Source: Paenibacillus sonchi
GTDB lineage: Bacteria > Bacillota > Bacilli > Paenibacillales > Paenibacillaceae
Assembly (NCBI RefSeq): GCF_016772475.1
Contig: NZ_CP068595.1
Coordinates: 4,340,001-4,404,000 of the forward strand
Length of the DNA: 64,000 nucleotides
Reading direction: 5' to 3'
The notes under the pieces were generated by a model that ran no database searches, had not been told where the DNA came from, and worked only from the letters and a program-made list of their open reading frames with translations. Each line of letters opens with the position of its first letter. Position 1 is the first letter of the stretch. This document shows, one piece after another, positions 38,877 to 48,353 of this stretch. Made by a program: the position numbers and the translations under genes.

Positions 38877-40113
38877 AGCTTCCCTTCTTCCAGCATTGAA
38901 AGAGGCTTTGCTGGAGCGTGAATATGTTGTCAGCGGAACGGATGTAACGTTGGAACAATTTCAAATTGCAGTGGAGGCGGGGAGTATTGAAGCCGATACC
39001 GCGCTAGTGGACGGGGCGCTAGGCGTGAATCGCTCAGAGAGTGTGAAGCTCCTCAAGGGGATTCGAGTCGCCGCGCCTGATCTGCGCTTGATTGTCATTC
39101 TATCTTCCGTTGATACGCAGTGGGTCAAAGAGTTGGGAATGCTCGGCATTTACGACGTGTATATGACAGAACAGTTCCAATTGGCAGATATTGAACATTG
39201 GCTATATTCCAAGAAGACATTGGCGGACGTACCGGAGTTTGGAGAGCAGGGTGTTAAACGCCCTGCTCCACCAACCCCGGGCACTGAAGTTCAATTTCAG
39301 CAGAAACCGGAGTCCAAGGACAGCTTTAAGCACCATGTCCAGCGGTTAGGAAACTGGATGGCTCAGAAGAGGGAAGATGCTCGCAACAGGCGGACGGAAG
39401 CAGCGCTAAAGAAGTTGGAAGAAGCAGAGCACCAAGGTGACGAGGAGCTGCAGGAGCTGACAGAGGCGCTTGAAGCAGAGCAACCTCCTGCAGCCAGCTT
39501 ACGGTTTGACTTTCCTAAGCGGGCGATGGCTGTGGGTGTAATCGGATTGAAACCGCGCAGCGGTACCACACATACGGTGCTTGCGCTCGCTTCTGCTTTT
39601 GCCAAAGAGGGGATGAAGGTAGCGGCTATCGAATGCCAACTGCCGGACAAATCATCTGATTTCGCCAGCCTTGCATACCCCTTCACAGAACAAGAGGGAA
39701 TCACATTATACCCGAATGTGTCGCCAGAACGGATTCCTGCTCTGTTGGCCTTACCTTTTGACCTCATTGTGCTGGATCTTGGCAGTGCGGTAGAGGAGCG
39801 AGCCAGTCCTGCAATGTCAGAGTGGCTGCGTTGCGATCTCCAATTGGCCGTGCTTTCCGCAGCTCCGTGGGATGTAAGGGATGCCTTGAAAAACCAAACC
39901 GTGTCCTTGTTAACGAACATCCGGGGGTATGTGCTTGTCAATTATGCCGACCCGGATATGTTCAAGGAAACAAAGGAACTGCTGGAGCCTTTCGGTGTTC
40001 CGGTCATGAATGTTCCGTATGCCCCCAATCCATTTGAGGGGAAATCCGATTGGGTTGCACCGCTGATGCCTGCAAAAGCGCCGAAAAAGAGACGCTTTGC
40101 AAAAACACTGTAG
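38854..40113 (+). CDS. TadZ/CpaE-like protein with degenerate P-loop
   Basis: About 419 residues from GTG at 38854 (GGGGG upstream; TTG at 38833 is also open). A receiver-like N-terminal domain (about 1-125, LRLIVILSSVDTQW) is followed by a Lys/Glu-rich coiled linker. A MinD/ParA-like domain then begins AVGVIGLKPRSGTTHTVLAL. The usual KGGxGKT lysine is replaced, so ATP binding may be weak, as in some TadZ proteins. TadZ places the Tad pilus at a cell site. It lies before a second similar gene and CpaF. Confidence 0.75.
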   Translation: MKLHLVFEASLLPALKEALLEREYVVSGTDVTLEQFQIAVEAGSIEADTALVDGALGVNRSESVKLLKGIRVAAPDLRLIVILSSVDTQWVKELGMLGIYDVYMTEQFQLADIEHWLYSKKTLADVPEFGEQGVKRPAPPTPGTEVQFQQKPESKDSFKHHVQRLGNWMAQKREDARNRRTEAALKKLEEAEHQGDEELQELTEALEAEQPPAASLRFDFPKRAMAVGVIGLKPRSGTTHTVLALASAFAKEGMKVAAIECQLPDKSSDFASLAYPFTEQEGITLYPNVSPERIPALLALPFDLIVLDLGSAVEERASPAMSEWLRCDLQLAVLSAAPWDVRDALKNQTVSLLTNIRGYVLVNYADPDMFKETKELLEPFGVPVMNVPYAPNPFEGKSDWVAPLMPAKAPKKRRFAKTL

Positions 40114-40131
40114 AAAAAGGAGGGGAACGAT

Positions 40132-40842
40132 TTGCTTCAAAAGATGTTTAAAAAAGCAGAATATACACAGCCTGGAACGCAGCGGTCAGCTACAGTCATG
40201 GCACTTTGGAATCCGGCTGGAGGCGACAGCACAGAGTTGCTAGAGGCGCTACTGCCGCTGCTGCGTAAAGCCGAAGAGAGTGTAGCGATAGTGGAGTTTC
40301 CTTGCTTGGGTGTTCCTCGTATTGCCTATCGTTTTGGATTGGAAGAAGTCGCTTCAGTACAAACCATTGACCAACTGCTAATTGACTATGACCGGGGGAT
40401 GCTTCAACCCTTTCATTCGTATCTATTCCCGCACGAAGGCGCGGATTGTTTGCTCATTCAGCCTCGTAGCAAGCCGGATTCTCCGGTGCTACTAAAGCTG
40501 CAACAGGAACAAACCCTGTTGGAATTGCCAGCTTACTTGAAAGCCCAACTCAGCGGCTATGATTGGGTGTTCTTTGTGCTGCAAGGCCAGCTTATTCATC
40601 CCATGACCTTTTTTGCGCTTCGTGCAGCCGATAAGGTGGTACTGGCAGCGCAGGAAGCCATCGAATGGATTCGAACGGTGGGCGCGTATACGCTAATGAA
40701 GGAAGACTACGGCTTCAGTGCGGACCAACTCCTGATGTTCAGCGAGTCCCGTCATTCTATCATCCGAGAACAGAGCAAGAAGGATTTCAATCTAATCGCT
40801 CAGCCCGCAGAGCTGCTGAAGTTGGGGAGGGTGAGCGTATGA
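40132..40842 (+). CDS. Second TadZ/MinD-like protein, P-loop degenerate
   Basis: 236 residues, TTG start after AAAGGAGGGG. MALWNPAGGDSTELLEALLPLLRKA takes the place of the MinD P-loop but has no Lys-Ser/Thr pair. Later blocks (YDWVFFVLQGQLIHPMTFFALRAADKVVL) follow the MinD fold. It may act as a partner of the preceding protein. It overlaps cpaF by ATGA. Confidence 0.6.
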   Translation: MLQKMFKKAEYTQPGTQRSATVMALWNPAGGDSTELLEALLPLLRKAEESVAIVEFPCLGVPRIAYRFGLEEVASVQTIDQLLIDYDRGMLQPFHSYLFPHEGADCLLIQPRSKPDSPVLLKLQQEQTLLELPAYLKAQLSGYDWVFFVLQGQLIHPMTFFALRAADKVVLAAQEAIEWIRTVGAYTLMKEDYGFSADQLLMFSESRHSIIREQSKKDFNLIAQPAELLKLGRVSV

Positions 40843-42200
40843 TCGGTATCATTAATCCTGTGGAGTATGTGCAATACAAACCGCGCGTGGTGCTACAATC
40901 GACCTCTCGTACCCGCAGTGACGAAGCGAGCTTGCGTTCAGTGCTGGAACAAACACAGCGGTATCTCGTTGACCAGCACAATGACGACTTTGTAAAAGCA
41001 TTTGTCGATGAAACGGCTCGGAACCGCATTAAGTATCATATCTCAGATTACATCAAGGAGCAGCGCGGCCTTCAGTTCAGTATGCCGATGGAAGAAGTCA
41101 TAAGCATTGTGCAGACCGAAATCACGGAAATGGGTGTGCTGCAACCGGCGCTAGATGATCCAAGCATCAGCAGCATTGAGATTAATGGCCCCGGTGAAGT
41201 GATTGTTGAACAAGACGGATTCCCTGTACATATGACGGAGATACGTTTTCAGGATAATGACCACATCTACCGGACGATTGATAAAATGCTTATGCCTATT
41301 GGCAAGACACTAACGGCTAACGAGCCGATCATTGATGCCAATTATCGTGGCTTTCGGATTAACGTCATTATGGATGTGACAAGGGGCGGGGTCAGTACCG
41401 GTAGCCCTGTTGTATCCATCCGAAAGTTTCCGCCAGACGTGTATTCGGATGAGGAGTGTATTGCTTATGGTAACATTTCGGTGGACATTTCTCGGTTTCT
41501 GGCTGACATCCTGCCTTATGGCGTGAAAACGATCATTGCAGGCGGAACCAATAGCGGGAAAACCACGCAGCTTATTCGGTTTCCATCCTACTATGACCGT
41601 CTTATCCGTTTCTTCTGCATTGAGGACTCGGAGGAAATGATGCTGAAAGGGAAAACGACTTATCAGGACTATCCGAATATTGCCTCTGTTATTGTGAAAG
41701 AGCATGACGATGAACGCAAAGCGTATACCATTCCGAAGCTGGTCAAAACGAGCTTGCGGCAAAATCCAGATGTCATATTGATTGGTGAAATGCGGGATGA
41801 ACATGCGGCACAACAAGCTCTTGTCGCCGCTAACACGGGACACATTGTACATCTGACCACTCACGCAGACGGAGCGAAGGAAGCTTTAGTCCGTTTCCTG
41901 CAATTGGCCGGGAACAATCGCACGGTAGCTTCACAAATTGCTATGGCTTTTAATTTGGTCTTGTTTCAAAAATATTACGAGTATGAGACTGAATCAGGAA
42001 AACGAAAAGGGATACGCGTTGTTTTTGAAATCGCAGAAATACTTGGTTTTGAAGGAACGGAAGAGCCGCTGATCAATACCATCTTTACGTTTGATCCGAA
42101 TGTAAAGCAATTTCAACAGGTAGGGAAGCTTCGAAAATTGAAAAATAAACTCATTACAGAAGGCGCACCGGTAGAAGTTATTTCCCGCTGGTGTGAGTAA
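40839..42200 (+). CDS. cpaF: CpaF/TadA secretion ATPase
   Basis: 453 residues from ATG at 40839. Walker A GGTNSGKTT is at about 235-243. The Asp box and Walker B are seen in FFCIEDSEEMM and NPDVILIGEMRDEHA. HIVHLTTHADGAKEALVRF matches the His box of the TadA/VirB11/PilT superfamily. It powers assembly of type IVc (Tad/Flp) pili. It could also serve as the VirB11 homologue of the adjacent T4SS, since no other VirB11-like gene is seen. Confidence 0.93.
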   Translation: MIGIINPVEYVQYKPRVVLQSTSRTRSDEASLRSVLEQTQRYLVDQHNDDFVKAFVDETARNRIKYHISDYIKEQRGLQFSMPMEEVISIVQTEITEMGVLQPALDDPSISSIEINGPGEVIVEQDGFPVHMTEIRFQDNDHIYRTIDKMLMPIGKTLTANEPIIDANYRGFRINVIMDVTRGGVSTGSPVVSIRKFPPDVYSDEECIAYGNISVDISRFLADILPYGVKTIIAGGTNSGKTTQLIRFPSYYDRLIRFFCIEDSEEMMLKGKTTYQDYPNIASVIVKEHDDERKAYTIPKLVKTSLRQNPDVILIGEMRDEHAAQQALVAANTGHIVHLTTHADGAKEALVRFLQLAGNNRTVASQIAMAFNLVLFQKYYEYETESGKRKGIRVVFEIAEILGFEGTEEPLINTIFTFDPNVKQFQQVGKLRKLKNKLITEGAPVEVISRWCE

Positions 42201-42212
42201 GGGGGCATGGGA

Positions 42213-43082
42213 ATGACAAGTGGGTACATGGTGTTCTGGTATGCAGGCGTGGCCTTATTAACGCTTCACTTGCTCTTGCCGAAATCGAGAGATAAACCTA
42301 AATCCTTTTCATTATCCAAGGCGTTTGGGTATGAAACACTCCGAAAGGAAGCCGAGGGTGCAGGTTGGAATCTGTCCAGCAAGGAATTTTTATGGATAAT
42401 CGGATTGGCCGGAGCGCTCATCGCGCTCATCGCACTATTTACAGGTAACTACTTTTTTATTGCATTGGGCTTGGCTCTTTGTTTTACACTACCAAGATAT
42501 ATCATCCTTAAAGTAAAGCGGAATAAACGGACGCAACTTTTGTTTGAACTGCCGTCCAATCTTCGGTTGTGGATCAGTAAGATGGGGGATTTCGGTCATG
42601 TGCAGAAGGCACTAGAATCTGCTTTGCCGGATATGGAAGGTAGCACGAAGTCCATGTTTCAGGTCGCTTGTGATAAGCTGCGAATCGGCTTGCCCTTGCA
42701 ACGTGTACTGGAAGAACTGTATGCCGAAATTCGTATCCGTAAGCTGGAGGACTTTGGGGTTAAGCTTCTGATGGCTCAAATGGAAGGTTTTCATCGCCGC
42801 TCTCTCGATAGCCTGAAAGAAACGGTGGAGCAAATCAGTGAGGACATTGCCCAGGTCAAAGAATTGGAGATTGAAGCAAAAAGCAAACGGAGACAGTTGG
42901 TCATTATCGTTGCAATGAGCTGGATGATGCCGATCCTCTTATCCTCACTGAGTAGTAACAACGGGAATTTGTTTCTGGATACATGGTATGGTCAGATATT
43001 CATCGTCTCTTTTGCTACCGCCTCTCTATTTGCGGTTGGCAAAGGGGACGATTTTTTATCACTCAATTTAGATGAACTTTAA
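42213..43082 (+). CDS. tadB: TadB-like inner-membrane pilus assembly protein
   Basis: About 289 residues. Hydrophobic spans at both ends flank a T2SSF/GspF-type cytoplasmic domain (LFELPSNLRLWISKMGDFGHVQKALESAL). It is the usual partner of TadC in the platform under the Tad pilus. ATG at 42213 has better spacing to AAGGGGG than the one at 42207. Confidence 0.85.
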   Translation: MTSGYMVFWYAGVALLTLHLLLPKSRDKPKSFSLSKAFGYETLRKEAEGAGWNLSSKEFLWIIGLAGALIALIALFTGNYFFIALGLALCFTLPRYIILKVKRNKRTQLLFELPSNLRLWISKMGDFGHVQKALESALPDMEGSTKSMFQVACDKLRIGLPLQRVLEELYAEIRIRKLEDFGVKLLMAQMEGFHRRSLDSLKETVEQISEDIAQVKELEIEAKSKRRQLVIIVAMSWMMPILLSSLSSNNGNLFLDTWYGQIFIVSFATASLFAVGKGDDFLSLNLDEL

Positions 43083-43097
43083 GGGGAGGGATGCGTA

Positions 43098-43987
43098 TTG
43101 CTTGTTGCAAATGGCATTTTGTTTGTCGGAGTTTTGATGTTGACTGTAGGGCTGCTGCATGTGCTATTACCCGGATTTGTCCGTGAAAAACGGTATGCGA
43201 CTCAAGCGCTTCTACTATCCAAAAGCGCAGCCGAACGCCAGCGGATGCAGTTTGATCCGATAACGTTGGCAATGGCGGATCGCTTACCTCGGTTGGAGCA
43301 AAAGCTGGGTTGGGGGATGATTGGCAAGCTGCGCCGGATGTATATGGCGCTGGACAAGGAACATTCGTTTGAGATGGAAGTTGCGGGCATTTTGGTCAAG
43401 TCTGTCATTGGCGCGCTTCCTCTTGCGGTATTACCGTTTATCTTGGGTGCGCCTGCGCTTTTAGTTGCGATTCCTGCGGGAATCGTTCTTTTTTTGCAGC
43501 TCAACTGAACGAAATCCCCAAAGCGTATAAACGCCGCCAGACAGAGATCACGAAAGACTTGCCGCAGCTCATTTCTAAGATGATGATTGCTCTGGAAACC
43601 GGGAAGTCATTTATCACGACGATTCAGCGATTGGAGGAAACGAGCGGGCCGCGTACACGAAAAATGCTTTCCCGTCTGAATGCCAATTTACGCATTATGA
43701 GCGTGGGTGAAGCAATGGATCTTTTCGCCAAGGAAACGGGTGTACCGGTGATGCGGGAATTCGCTGCGGCCGTCAAGATTGGTAACAATGCCGGATATGA
43801 AGAAGCCAAATCTTACTTTGAGAGCATCAAGGACGAGTTGAGACAACTCCGCTTGGTGTCCTTAAAGGAGGTGACCCGGAATCAACCCCAAAAGGTGAAG
43901 GGGCTGTACGTGTTAGTGGCTGTACATGCGTTTATTGCGGTGATTATGGCTTTTGTAGCAGTGATGTCGGAAATGCAATCCATTTAA
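43098..43987 (+). CDS. tadC: TadC-like pilus assembly protein, frameshifted as read
   Basis: The frame from TTG at 43098 (AAGGGGAGGG upstream) encodes two hydrophobic spans, then leaves frame at a seven-T run (43489-43495). An eighth T restores LNEIPKAYKRRQTEITKDLP and joins the T2SSF domain (LISKMMIALETGKSFITTIQ) ending at 43987, about 296 residues in total. The pair TadB-TadC forms the membrane platform. Two C-terminal hydrophobic segments are expected. Confidence 0.82.
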
Positions 43988-44016
43988 ATTTTCTAAAACA
44001 TAGGAGGATGTTATTT

Positions 44017-44274
44017 ATGCAAACATGGACAATGGGTAAAGAAAAAGTTGGAGTACGGGTTCGTCGTTTCAAGGAAAAAGCACAAGATAAGCTGACTGAA
44101 CTGACGGTCAAGGCGCTTATGCCGATTCGCAACCAAGAGGGGGCAACCATCATCGAAATCCTCGGCTATGCGCTGGTTGCAGTACTGGGTATTGTCCTAA
44201 TTTGGGGGCTTATCAAGGGCTGGTTGCCTAAACTGTTTGCCAACATTACAGGCAAAATTGATGGTCTCTCTTAA
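44017..44274 (+). CDS. flp: Flp-like type IVb prepilin
   Basis: 85 residues. A basic leader of about 40 residues ends in NQEG, followed by ATIIEILGYALVAVLGIVL. This is a class IVb prepilin site with Glu at mature position 5 and a hydrophobic helix. The leader is long for Flp. It is a likely major pilin, followed at once by a terminator that would favour its expression over later genes. TAGGAGG precedes the ATG at 44017. Confidence 0.75.
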   Translation: MQTWTMGKEKVGVRVRRFKEKAQDKLTELTVKALMPIRNQEGATIIEILGYALVAVLGIVLIWGLIKGWLPKLFANITGKIDGLS

Positions 44275-44285
44275 TTGGAACGTTA

Positions 44286-44313
44286 GGGCGGGAACCCCAT
44301 CCCCGCCCTTTTC
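44286..44313 (+). terminator. Intra-operon terminator after the pilin gene
   Basis: GGGCGGG (44286-44292) pairs with CCCGCCC (44302-44308), then TTTTCT. The next ribosome site begins within 15 bases. Confidence 0.8.
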
Positions 44314-44333
44314 TACCAGAGAGGAGGAGAGCC

Positions 44334-44753
44334 ATGCTTCGAAAAATGCGCTCTGTTCTGAGTAACAACCGAGGGGAAGGACATGCGATTGCCATTTTAT
44401 TCTTTTTATTGATCGCCTCCATCATGCTCTATTGCGCGGTTGATGTGTACGGGTATATGACCCAAAAGCAGAAGCTGACCATTGCTGCTAATGAGTTAAT
44501 GGAGATTATCAAGTCTGAGAATGGTTATGATGCCACGAATCGCAGCCAGTTTGATTATCTGGCTCTCAGCCAAGGGCTGAATCCCGCTGCAATTTCGGTT
44601 GAGGCGACCCCCAAGTTAGTTCAGCGTGGAGCCACGATTGAGCTGAATGTCAGCATGAATTATAGGTTCATCGGGCTAAAGCCATTGGGTCAAGAAATCA
44701 CGATACCGATCAAAGTCCATACAAGCGGGCTGGCACATACGTATTTACGTTAG
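44334..44753 (+). CDS. TadE/DUF4320-like pseudopilin
   Basis: 139 residues. A basic leader with NNRGEGHAIAILFFLLIASIM gives a single N-terminal transmembrane helix. The exported domain is mostly beta. This layout matches TadE and DUF4320 proteins encoded after Flp pilins. GAGGAGG precedes the ATG. Confidence 0.65.
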   Translation: MLRKMRSVLSNNRGEGHAIAILFFLLIASIMLYCAVDVYGYMTQKQKLTIAANELMEIIKSENGYDATNRSQFDYLALSQGLNPAAISVEATPKLVQRGATIELNVSMNYRFIGLKPLGQEITIPIKVHTSGLAHTYLR

Positions 44754-44763
44754 GAGGGATAAA

Positions 44764-45189
44764 ATGCTACGGAATATCGCTCTTATTTTGTTATCCTCTT
44801 TTGCCCTGCTTTTGTTCCGGGATGTCGTTGTAACCTACGGTACGTACCTGAAAGTTGAAAAAAGTATAGAGCAGGCACTGGATGCAGCGATTGTCGCCGG
44901 TACGAAAGAGATAGATAACCAACGGGGAGGTCTGAAGGTCGATGTAGATGCGGCCAGAGAAGCCTTGCGTGTGTCGTTAATCCAAAATTTGAATTTGAAT
45001 TCGGAGATGGCGAACGACTTGTTGCATGGAAGTACCCTTGACGTGTACTTGAAGTACAGCGGTGAGATACCACGCATTGAAGCACAGTTTGATACACGTA
45101 TCGATCTGATTGCCGGGAAGTGGCTCGGGTTATCGGTATGGCCGTTGACGGTCAAAAAGCATACACCTTACTTATCCGAATTTATTTGA
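44764..45189 (+). CDS. TadE/TadG-like pseudopilin
   Basis: 141 residues with one N-terminal hydrophobic helix (about 4-28). An exported alpha/beta domain follows (KSIEQALDAAIVAGTKEIDN, then a C-terminal beta part). Position between the DUF4320-like gene and cpaB supports a minor pilin role. AGGAGG precedes the ATG. Confidence 0.6.
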   Translation: MLRNIALILLSSFALLLFRDVVVTYGTYLKVEKSIEQALDAAIVAGTKEIDNQRGGLKVDVDAAREALRVSLIQNLNLNSEMANDLLHGSTLDVYLKYSGEIPRIEAQFDTRIDLIAGKWLGLSVWPLTVKKHTPYLSEFI

Positions 45190-45202
45190 GGGAGTGAAGC
45201 AT

Positions 45203-45904
45203 TTGAAACGATTATGGAACCAAACGACGCGTCGCTTGGTTATTTTGTTTTGTTCAATATTGCTTGCCGGAGCGGGTGTCTTTGTTCAGAACCGGAATGT
45301 CTCAAACCGCACCGAAATGATATACGTTGCGGTAGCCAGCGAGAACGTAAAGCCGAATCATCCGGTGAAATGGACGTTTCGGAATGTGGTGAAAAGTGAA
45401 TCTCCAGCGGATGCCATCACAGACGCTAAGGAACTGGAGGAACAGAACTGGGTAGCAAACGAGGTGGGGATACCGCAAAATACACCGATAGCTAAATCTA
45501 TGCTGGTAAAAGCAGAGGAAAGCAAGTATGGAGCCAGCGCTGCATTGAAAAAGGGAAGTATGTTTGTCGGGGTTACAACTGACCAAGTACGCAGCGCAGG
45601 GGACTATATTAAGCCCGGTGTGAAGGTGGATGCGTTCGTATATATCAAGGTTGGAAATGAGCGGGGTGAGCAGACATCGAAACTGATTACACCGGAAACA
45701 GACCCATTGCTGAAAAATCTATTGGTCAAAGACCGCCAGAACCAAAATGGGTATGAGCCGAAAAGTGAAGAAAACCAGAATCCGATTCCGGCGATTGCGA
45801 TTATTGAAACGGATAATCCGTTAGTCGCTGCTGCGTTGATTAAGTATCAAGAGGAAGGCAAGGTGTATCTGGTGCCGACCGGTACGCAAGGTAACGAGCA
45901 ATGA
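45203..45904 (+). CDS. CpaB/RcpC-like pilus assembly protein (SAF domain)
   Basis: About 233 residues; TTG at 45203 is favoured by spacing to GAGGGAG, GTG at 45194 being the alternative. One N-terminal transmembrane helix (about 10-28) leads to a SAF-like domain (YVAVASENVKPNHPVKW, then KKGSMFVGVTTDQVRSAGDYIKPG). CpaB/RcpC belongs to Tad systems. It overlaps the next gene by ATGA. Confidence 0.8.
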   Translation: MKRLWNQTTRRLVILFCSILLAGAGVFVQNRNVSNRTEMIYVAVASENVKPNHPVKWTFRNVVKSESPADAITDAKELEEQNWVANEVGIPQNTPIAKSMLVKAEESKYGASAALKKGSMFVGVTTDQVRSAGDYIKPGVKVDAFVYIKVGNERGEQTSKLITPETDPLLKNLLVKDRQNQNGYEPKSEENQNPIPAIAIIETDNPLVAAALIKYQEEGKVYLVPTGTQGNEQ

Positions 45905-46533
45905 AGCGTTGGGGGGCTCTAGGGCTGATGTGTCTTTTGTTGAGTAGCCTACAGCCGATTACTGGTGTGGAAGCTCAGACAGTCACAGAAACGGCCTATT
46001 TTAAATCAGGCGATGTCATTTCTAATGTGTATAGAAATGTGTATGAGTCGAAATTGGCAGTGTCATTGTTGTCCGCGTCATCGGTATCGCTGGATCTGCA
46101 ACAACCACAAGAACTCACCATGCGATTTCAGCTTGAAATAAATCAGGAACATACAGCGGGATGGCAGTATACCGCCCAACTCAGCAATTTTACAATCAAG
46201 CAGCAAAGAGGCAAAGAGATAGTGCGAGCGGAGATTATGGCTGCTTCCGTTTCTTTTTTGGTTCAAAATGTGGCTTCAGAGGATGCGCATACCCTGCCTG
46301 TTGGCTACGCTGGAACGTTTGCTTCTGGCGATAGCCAAACGGTACTTCAGGCCGAAGAAGGGGAAGGAAAAGGACGATTTGAGGCAGATTTGCTTTTGAA
46401 GGTCGCCCTTCCTCCATCAGTTCAGATTGTGTCCGTAGAGGGTGGAAGTGATCTTAAGGCTGGGCAGCAAATCGGGCTTCTATCTGGGGAGTATCGGGCA
46501 AGCCTGGTCAGTACGCTGGTTGCAGGATTATAG
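45901..46533 (+). CDS. WxL-like surface protein
   Basis: 210 residues. A signal peptide (cut near GVEA) is followed by a single beta-rich domain with GWQYTAQLSNFTI (first WxL-type motif) and a C-terminal YRASLVSTLVAGL that ends the protein, as in WxL domains. WxL proteins attach non-covalently to peptidoglycan and form complexes with DUF916 proteins, one of which is encoded next. The second motif is degenerate. Confidence 0.65.
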   Translation: MKRWGALGLMCLLLSSLQPITGVEAQTVTETAYFKSGDVISNVYRNVYESKLAVSLLSASSVSLDLQQPQELTMRFQLEINQEHTAGWQYTAQLSNFTIKQQRGKEIVRAEIMAASVSFLVQNVASEDAHTLPVGYAGTFASGDSQTVLQAEEGEGKGRFEADLLLKVALPPSVQIVSVEGGSDLKAGQQIGLLSGEYRASLVSTLVAGL

Positions 46534-46551
46534 ATAGAAATGAGGTTTTGT

Positions 46552-47652
46552 ATGGAAATAAGAAAGGTTGGAGCGCTGTTATTTATGTTATGTATGAGTT
46601 GTTTTGGGCTGGCGGGCATCGCCAGTGCGGATAGCTCTTTTACGATCTCACCGATTAAAGCGGTTGAAGAAGGTCGGGGCTATTATAAGGACACGGTACA
46701 GCCCGGACAGGTAAGGGAATATACCTTCTATCTTCGTAATTTGAAAAATGAGCCGCTACCACTCACCGTGTATCCCGCTGATGCTAGGCCAGCCCAAAAC
46801 GGCGGAAGGAGCTTTGGCGAAAAAGAACAGCCGCAGACACTGGTTGGCTCTTGGCTATCGCCACAGAAGGTACAAAACGTGACCCTTGCTCCCAAAGAAG
46901 AACGACAATTCAGCTTCAGGGTAAAGGTTCCGAAGTCGCTTACTCCAGGTCAGTATGTTGGGGTTGTAGCTGCGGAGGAACGTATCCCGGCCAGCCCTGC
47001 CAAATCCCTGTCCCAGCAAGCAAGTGTTGCGATTGATGTGGTAAACCGCGCTGGAGTTCAAATCGTATTAGAGTACAAACCGAAGCAGTCCAAGCATACG
47101 ATGAGTATCGACGCATTCCGGCATGACTACATTCCTGCTGGAAACTCACGATTGACGATTGATTTGTCCAACAGCGGCACGATTCTTGAAAAGCCTAAAG
47201 GAAAGATTATCGTCCGAGATAGTAAAAATCAGGTCATGTACCAGAGCGATTATGCCGCTGATTCCATCTATGCTGGAACAACAGCAAACATGGTCTATGT
47301 CGTTAATGAGAAGCTGTTGCTGCCGGATACGTATTCCGTCTATTACGAAGCAACATTTTCCGGTAAGACGATTAACCGTACGTTTAACTTCACGGTGACA
47401 AGAGAGAATTCACAGCAGTCCAAGCAGGCACTTATAGATTCCGGCAAGATTGAGGTCAAACAGACATTTGAAGACTGGTTATGGCAACATAGCTGGATCA
47501 TTATTTTGGTCTTCTTCCTGTTTATTTTGATATTGATCTTAGCCGTATGGCTTTCGCTTGCATTGTCCAAGCGTAAGAAGAAAGAAGCTCAGTCGCAGGA
47601 TGACAGCACAAACCCTATACCGGTTGAACAATCAGGCGCAGGCTCCTCTTAA
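46552..47652 (+). CDS. DUF916/WxL-interacting membrane-anchored protein
   Basis: 366 residues. A signal peptide precedes an Ig-like DUF916 domain (FTISPIKAVEEGRGYYKDTV, YTFYLRNLKNEPLPLTVYP). A second domain follows the DUF3324 pattern (VNRAGVQIVLEYKPKQSKHT). A C-terminal transmembrane helix (about 318-342) and basic tail complete it. This is the WxLIP architecture that anchors WxL proteins. ATG at 46552 is preferred to 46540 because GAGG lies just before it. Confidence 0.82.
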   Translation: MEIRKVGALLFMLCMSCFGLAGIASADSSFTISPIKAVEEGRGYYKDTVQPGQVREYTFYLRNLKNEPLPLTVYPADARPAQNGGRSFGEKEQPQTLVGSWLSPQKVQNVTLAPKEERQFSFRVKVPKSLTPGQYVGVVAAEERIPASPAKSLSQQASVAIDVVNRAGVQIVLEYKPKQSKHTMSIDAFRHDYIPAGNSRLTIDLSNSGTILEKPKGKIIVRDSKNQVMYQSDYAADSIYAGTTANMVYVVNEKLLLPDTYSVYYEATFSGKTINRTFNFTVTRENSQQSKQALIDSGKIEVKQTFEDWLWQHSWIIILVFFLFILILILAVWLSLALSKRKKKEAQSQDDSTNPIPVEQSGAGSS

Positions 47653-47669
47653 GGGGTCTGCGCTTTTTT
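47636..47669 (+). terminator. Terminator overlapping the DUF916 gene stop
   Basis: GCGCAG (47636-47641) pairs with CTGCGC (47658-47663), followed by six Ts. About 70 bases then lead to the next gene, with no clear promoter. Confidence 0.75.
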
Positions 47670-47751
47670 GTATAGGTTGAGGAGGTGAGGCGGTATTTAT
47701 CAAGGTCAGGCAAATGCTACCTGACACAGACCATATCAGGAGGAATGAAGA

Positions 47752-48341
47752 ATGAAAAAAGTATGGTTAGCTTTATGTACATCCATCATGCTGCTGCTTC
47801 CATTGTCAGCAGTACACGCAGAGACGGATGAGTCGGAGGTGACGGTGACGGGTTCTGGATTACAAATGACCCAGACCCAGCCCCGGTTTTCAGACGTGAC
47901 CTTAAGCGTGAAGAACACGCAGACTACACAAGCCACAAATGACCTGTATGTCATGGATGCGCGGGTACGGCAGCCGGGTGGGGCATCACGCTGCGAGCAA
48001 CGGATTTTAAGCTGTCGCGGACGATTGGTGGTGCAGCAGTTGAATTTGTCATTCCAGCTTCGGCGGTGACGTTCACGGCTTCGTACAAAGGTGCGTTGGT
48101 CGGAACGACTATCGACTTTGCTTCTGGAAATGGTGAACTGGCAACGGGGAAGGTACTCAGCTCTGAGGATGAGCGAATTGTCGGCGTAGTTCCTTCCGAG
48201 GGTGCCGGTACGCACCGGATCGGCGTGAACTATACGCTGGCGGTGCCGAAGCTGATCCAGGGCAGCAATGGCAAGACGGTCGGTTTGTTGCAGGGAACAT
48301 ATACCTCAACATTCACCTACACCGCTACTGCAGGACTATAA
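47752..48341 (+). CDS. WxL-domain surface protein, frameshifted as read
   Basis: A signal peptide (cut near VHAE) leads to SDVTLSVKNTQTTQATNDLY. Adding one G to the three-G run 47963-47965 turns the sequence into MDARGTAAGWGITLRATDF, a classic first WxL motif. The frame then runs to 48341, ending YTSTFTYTATAGL, for about 196 residues in all. AGGAGG precedes the ATG. Confidence 0.75.
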
Positions 48342-48353
48342 GGAGGAAATGAT

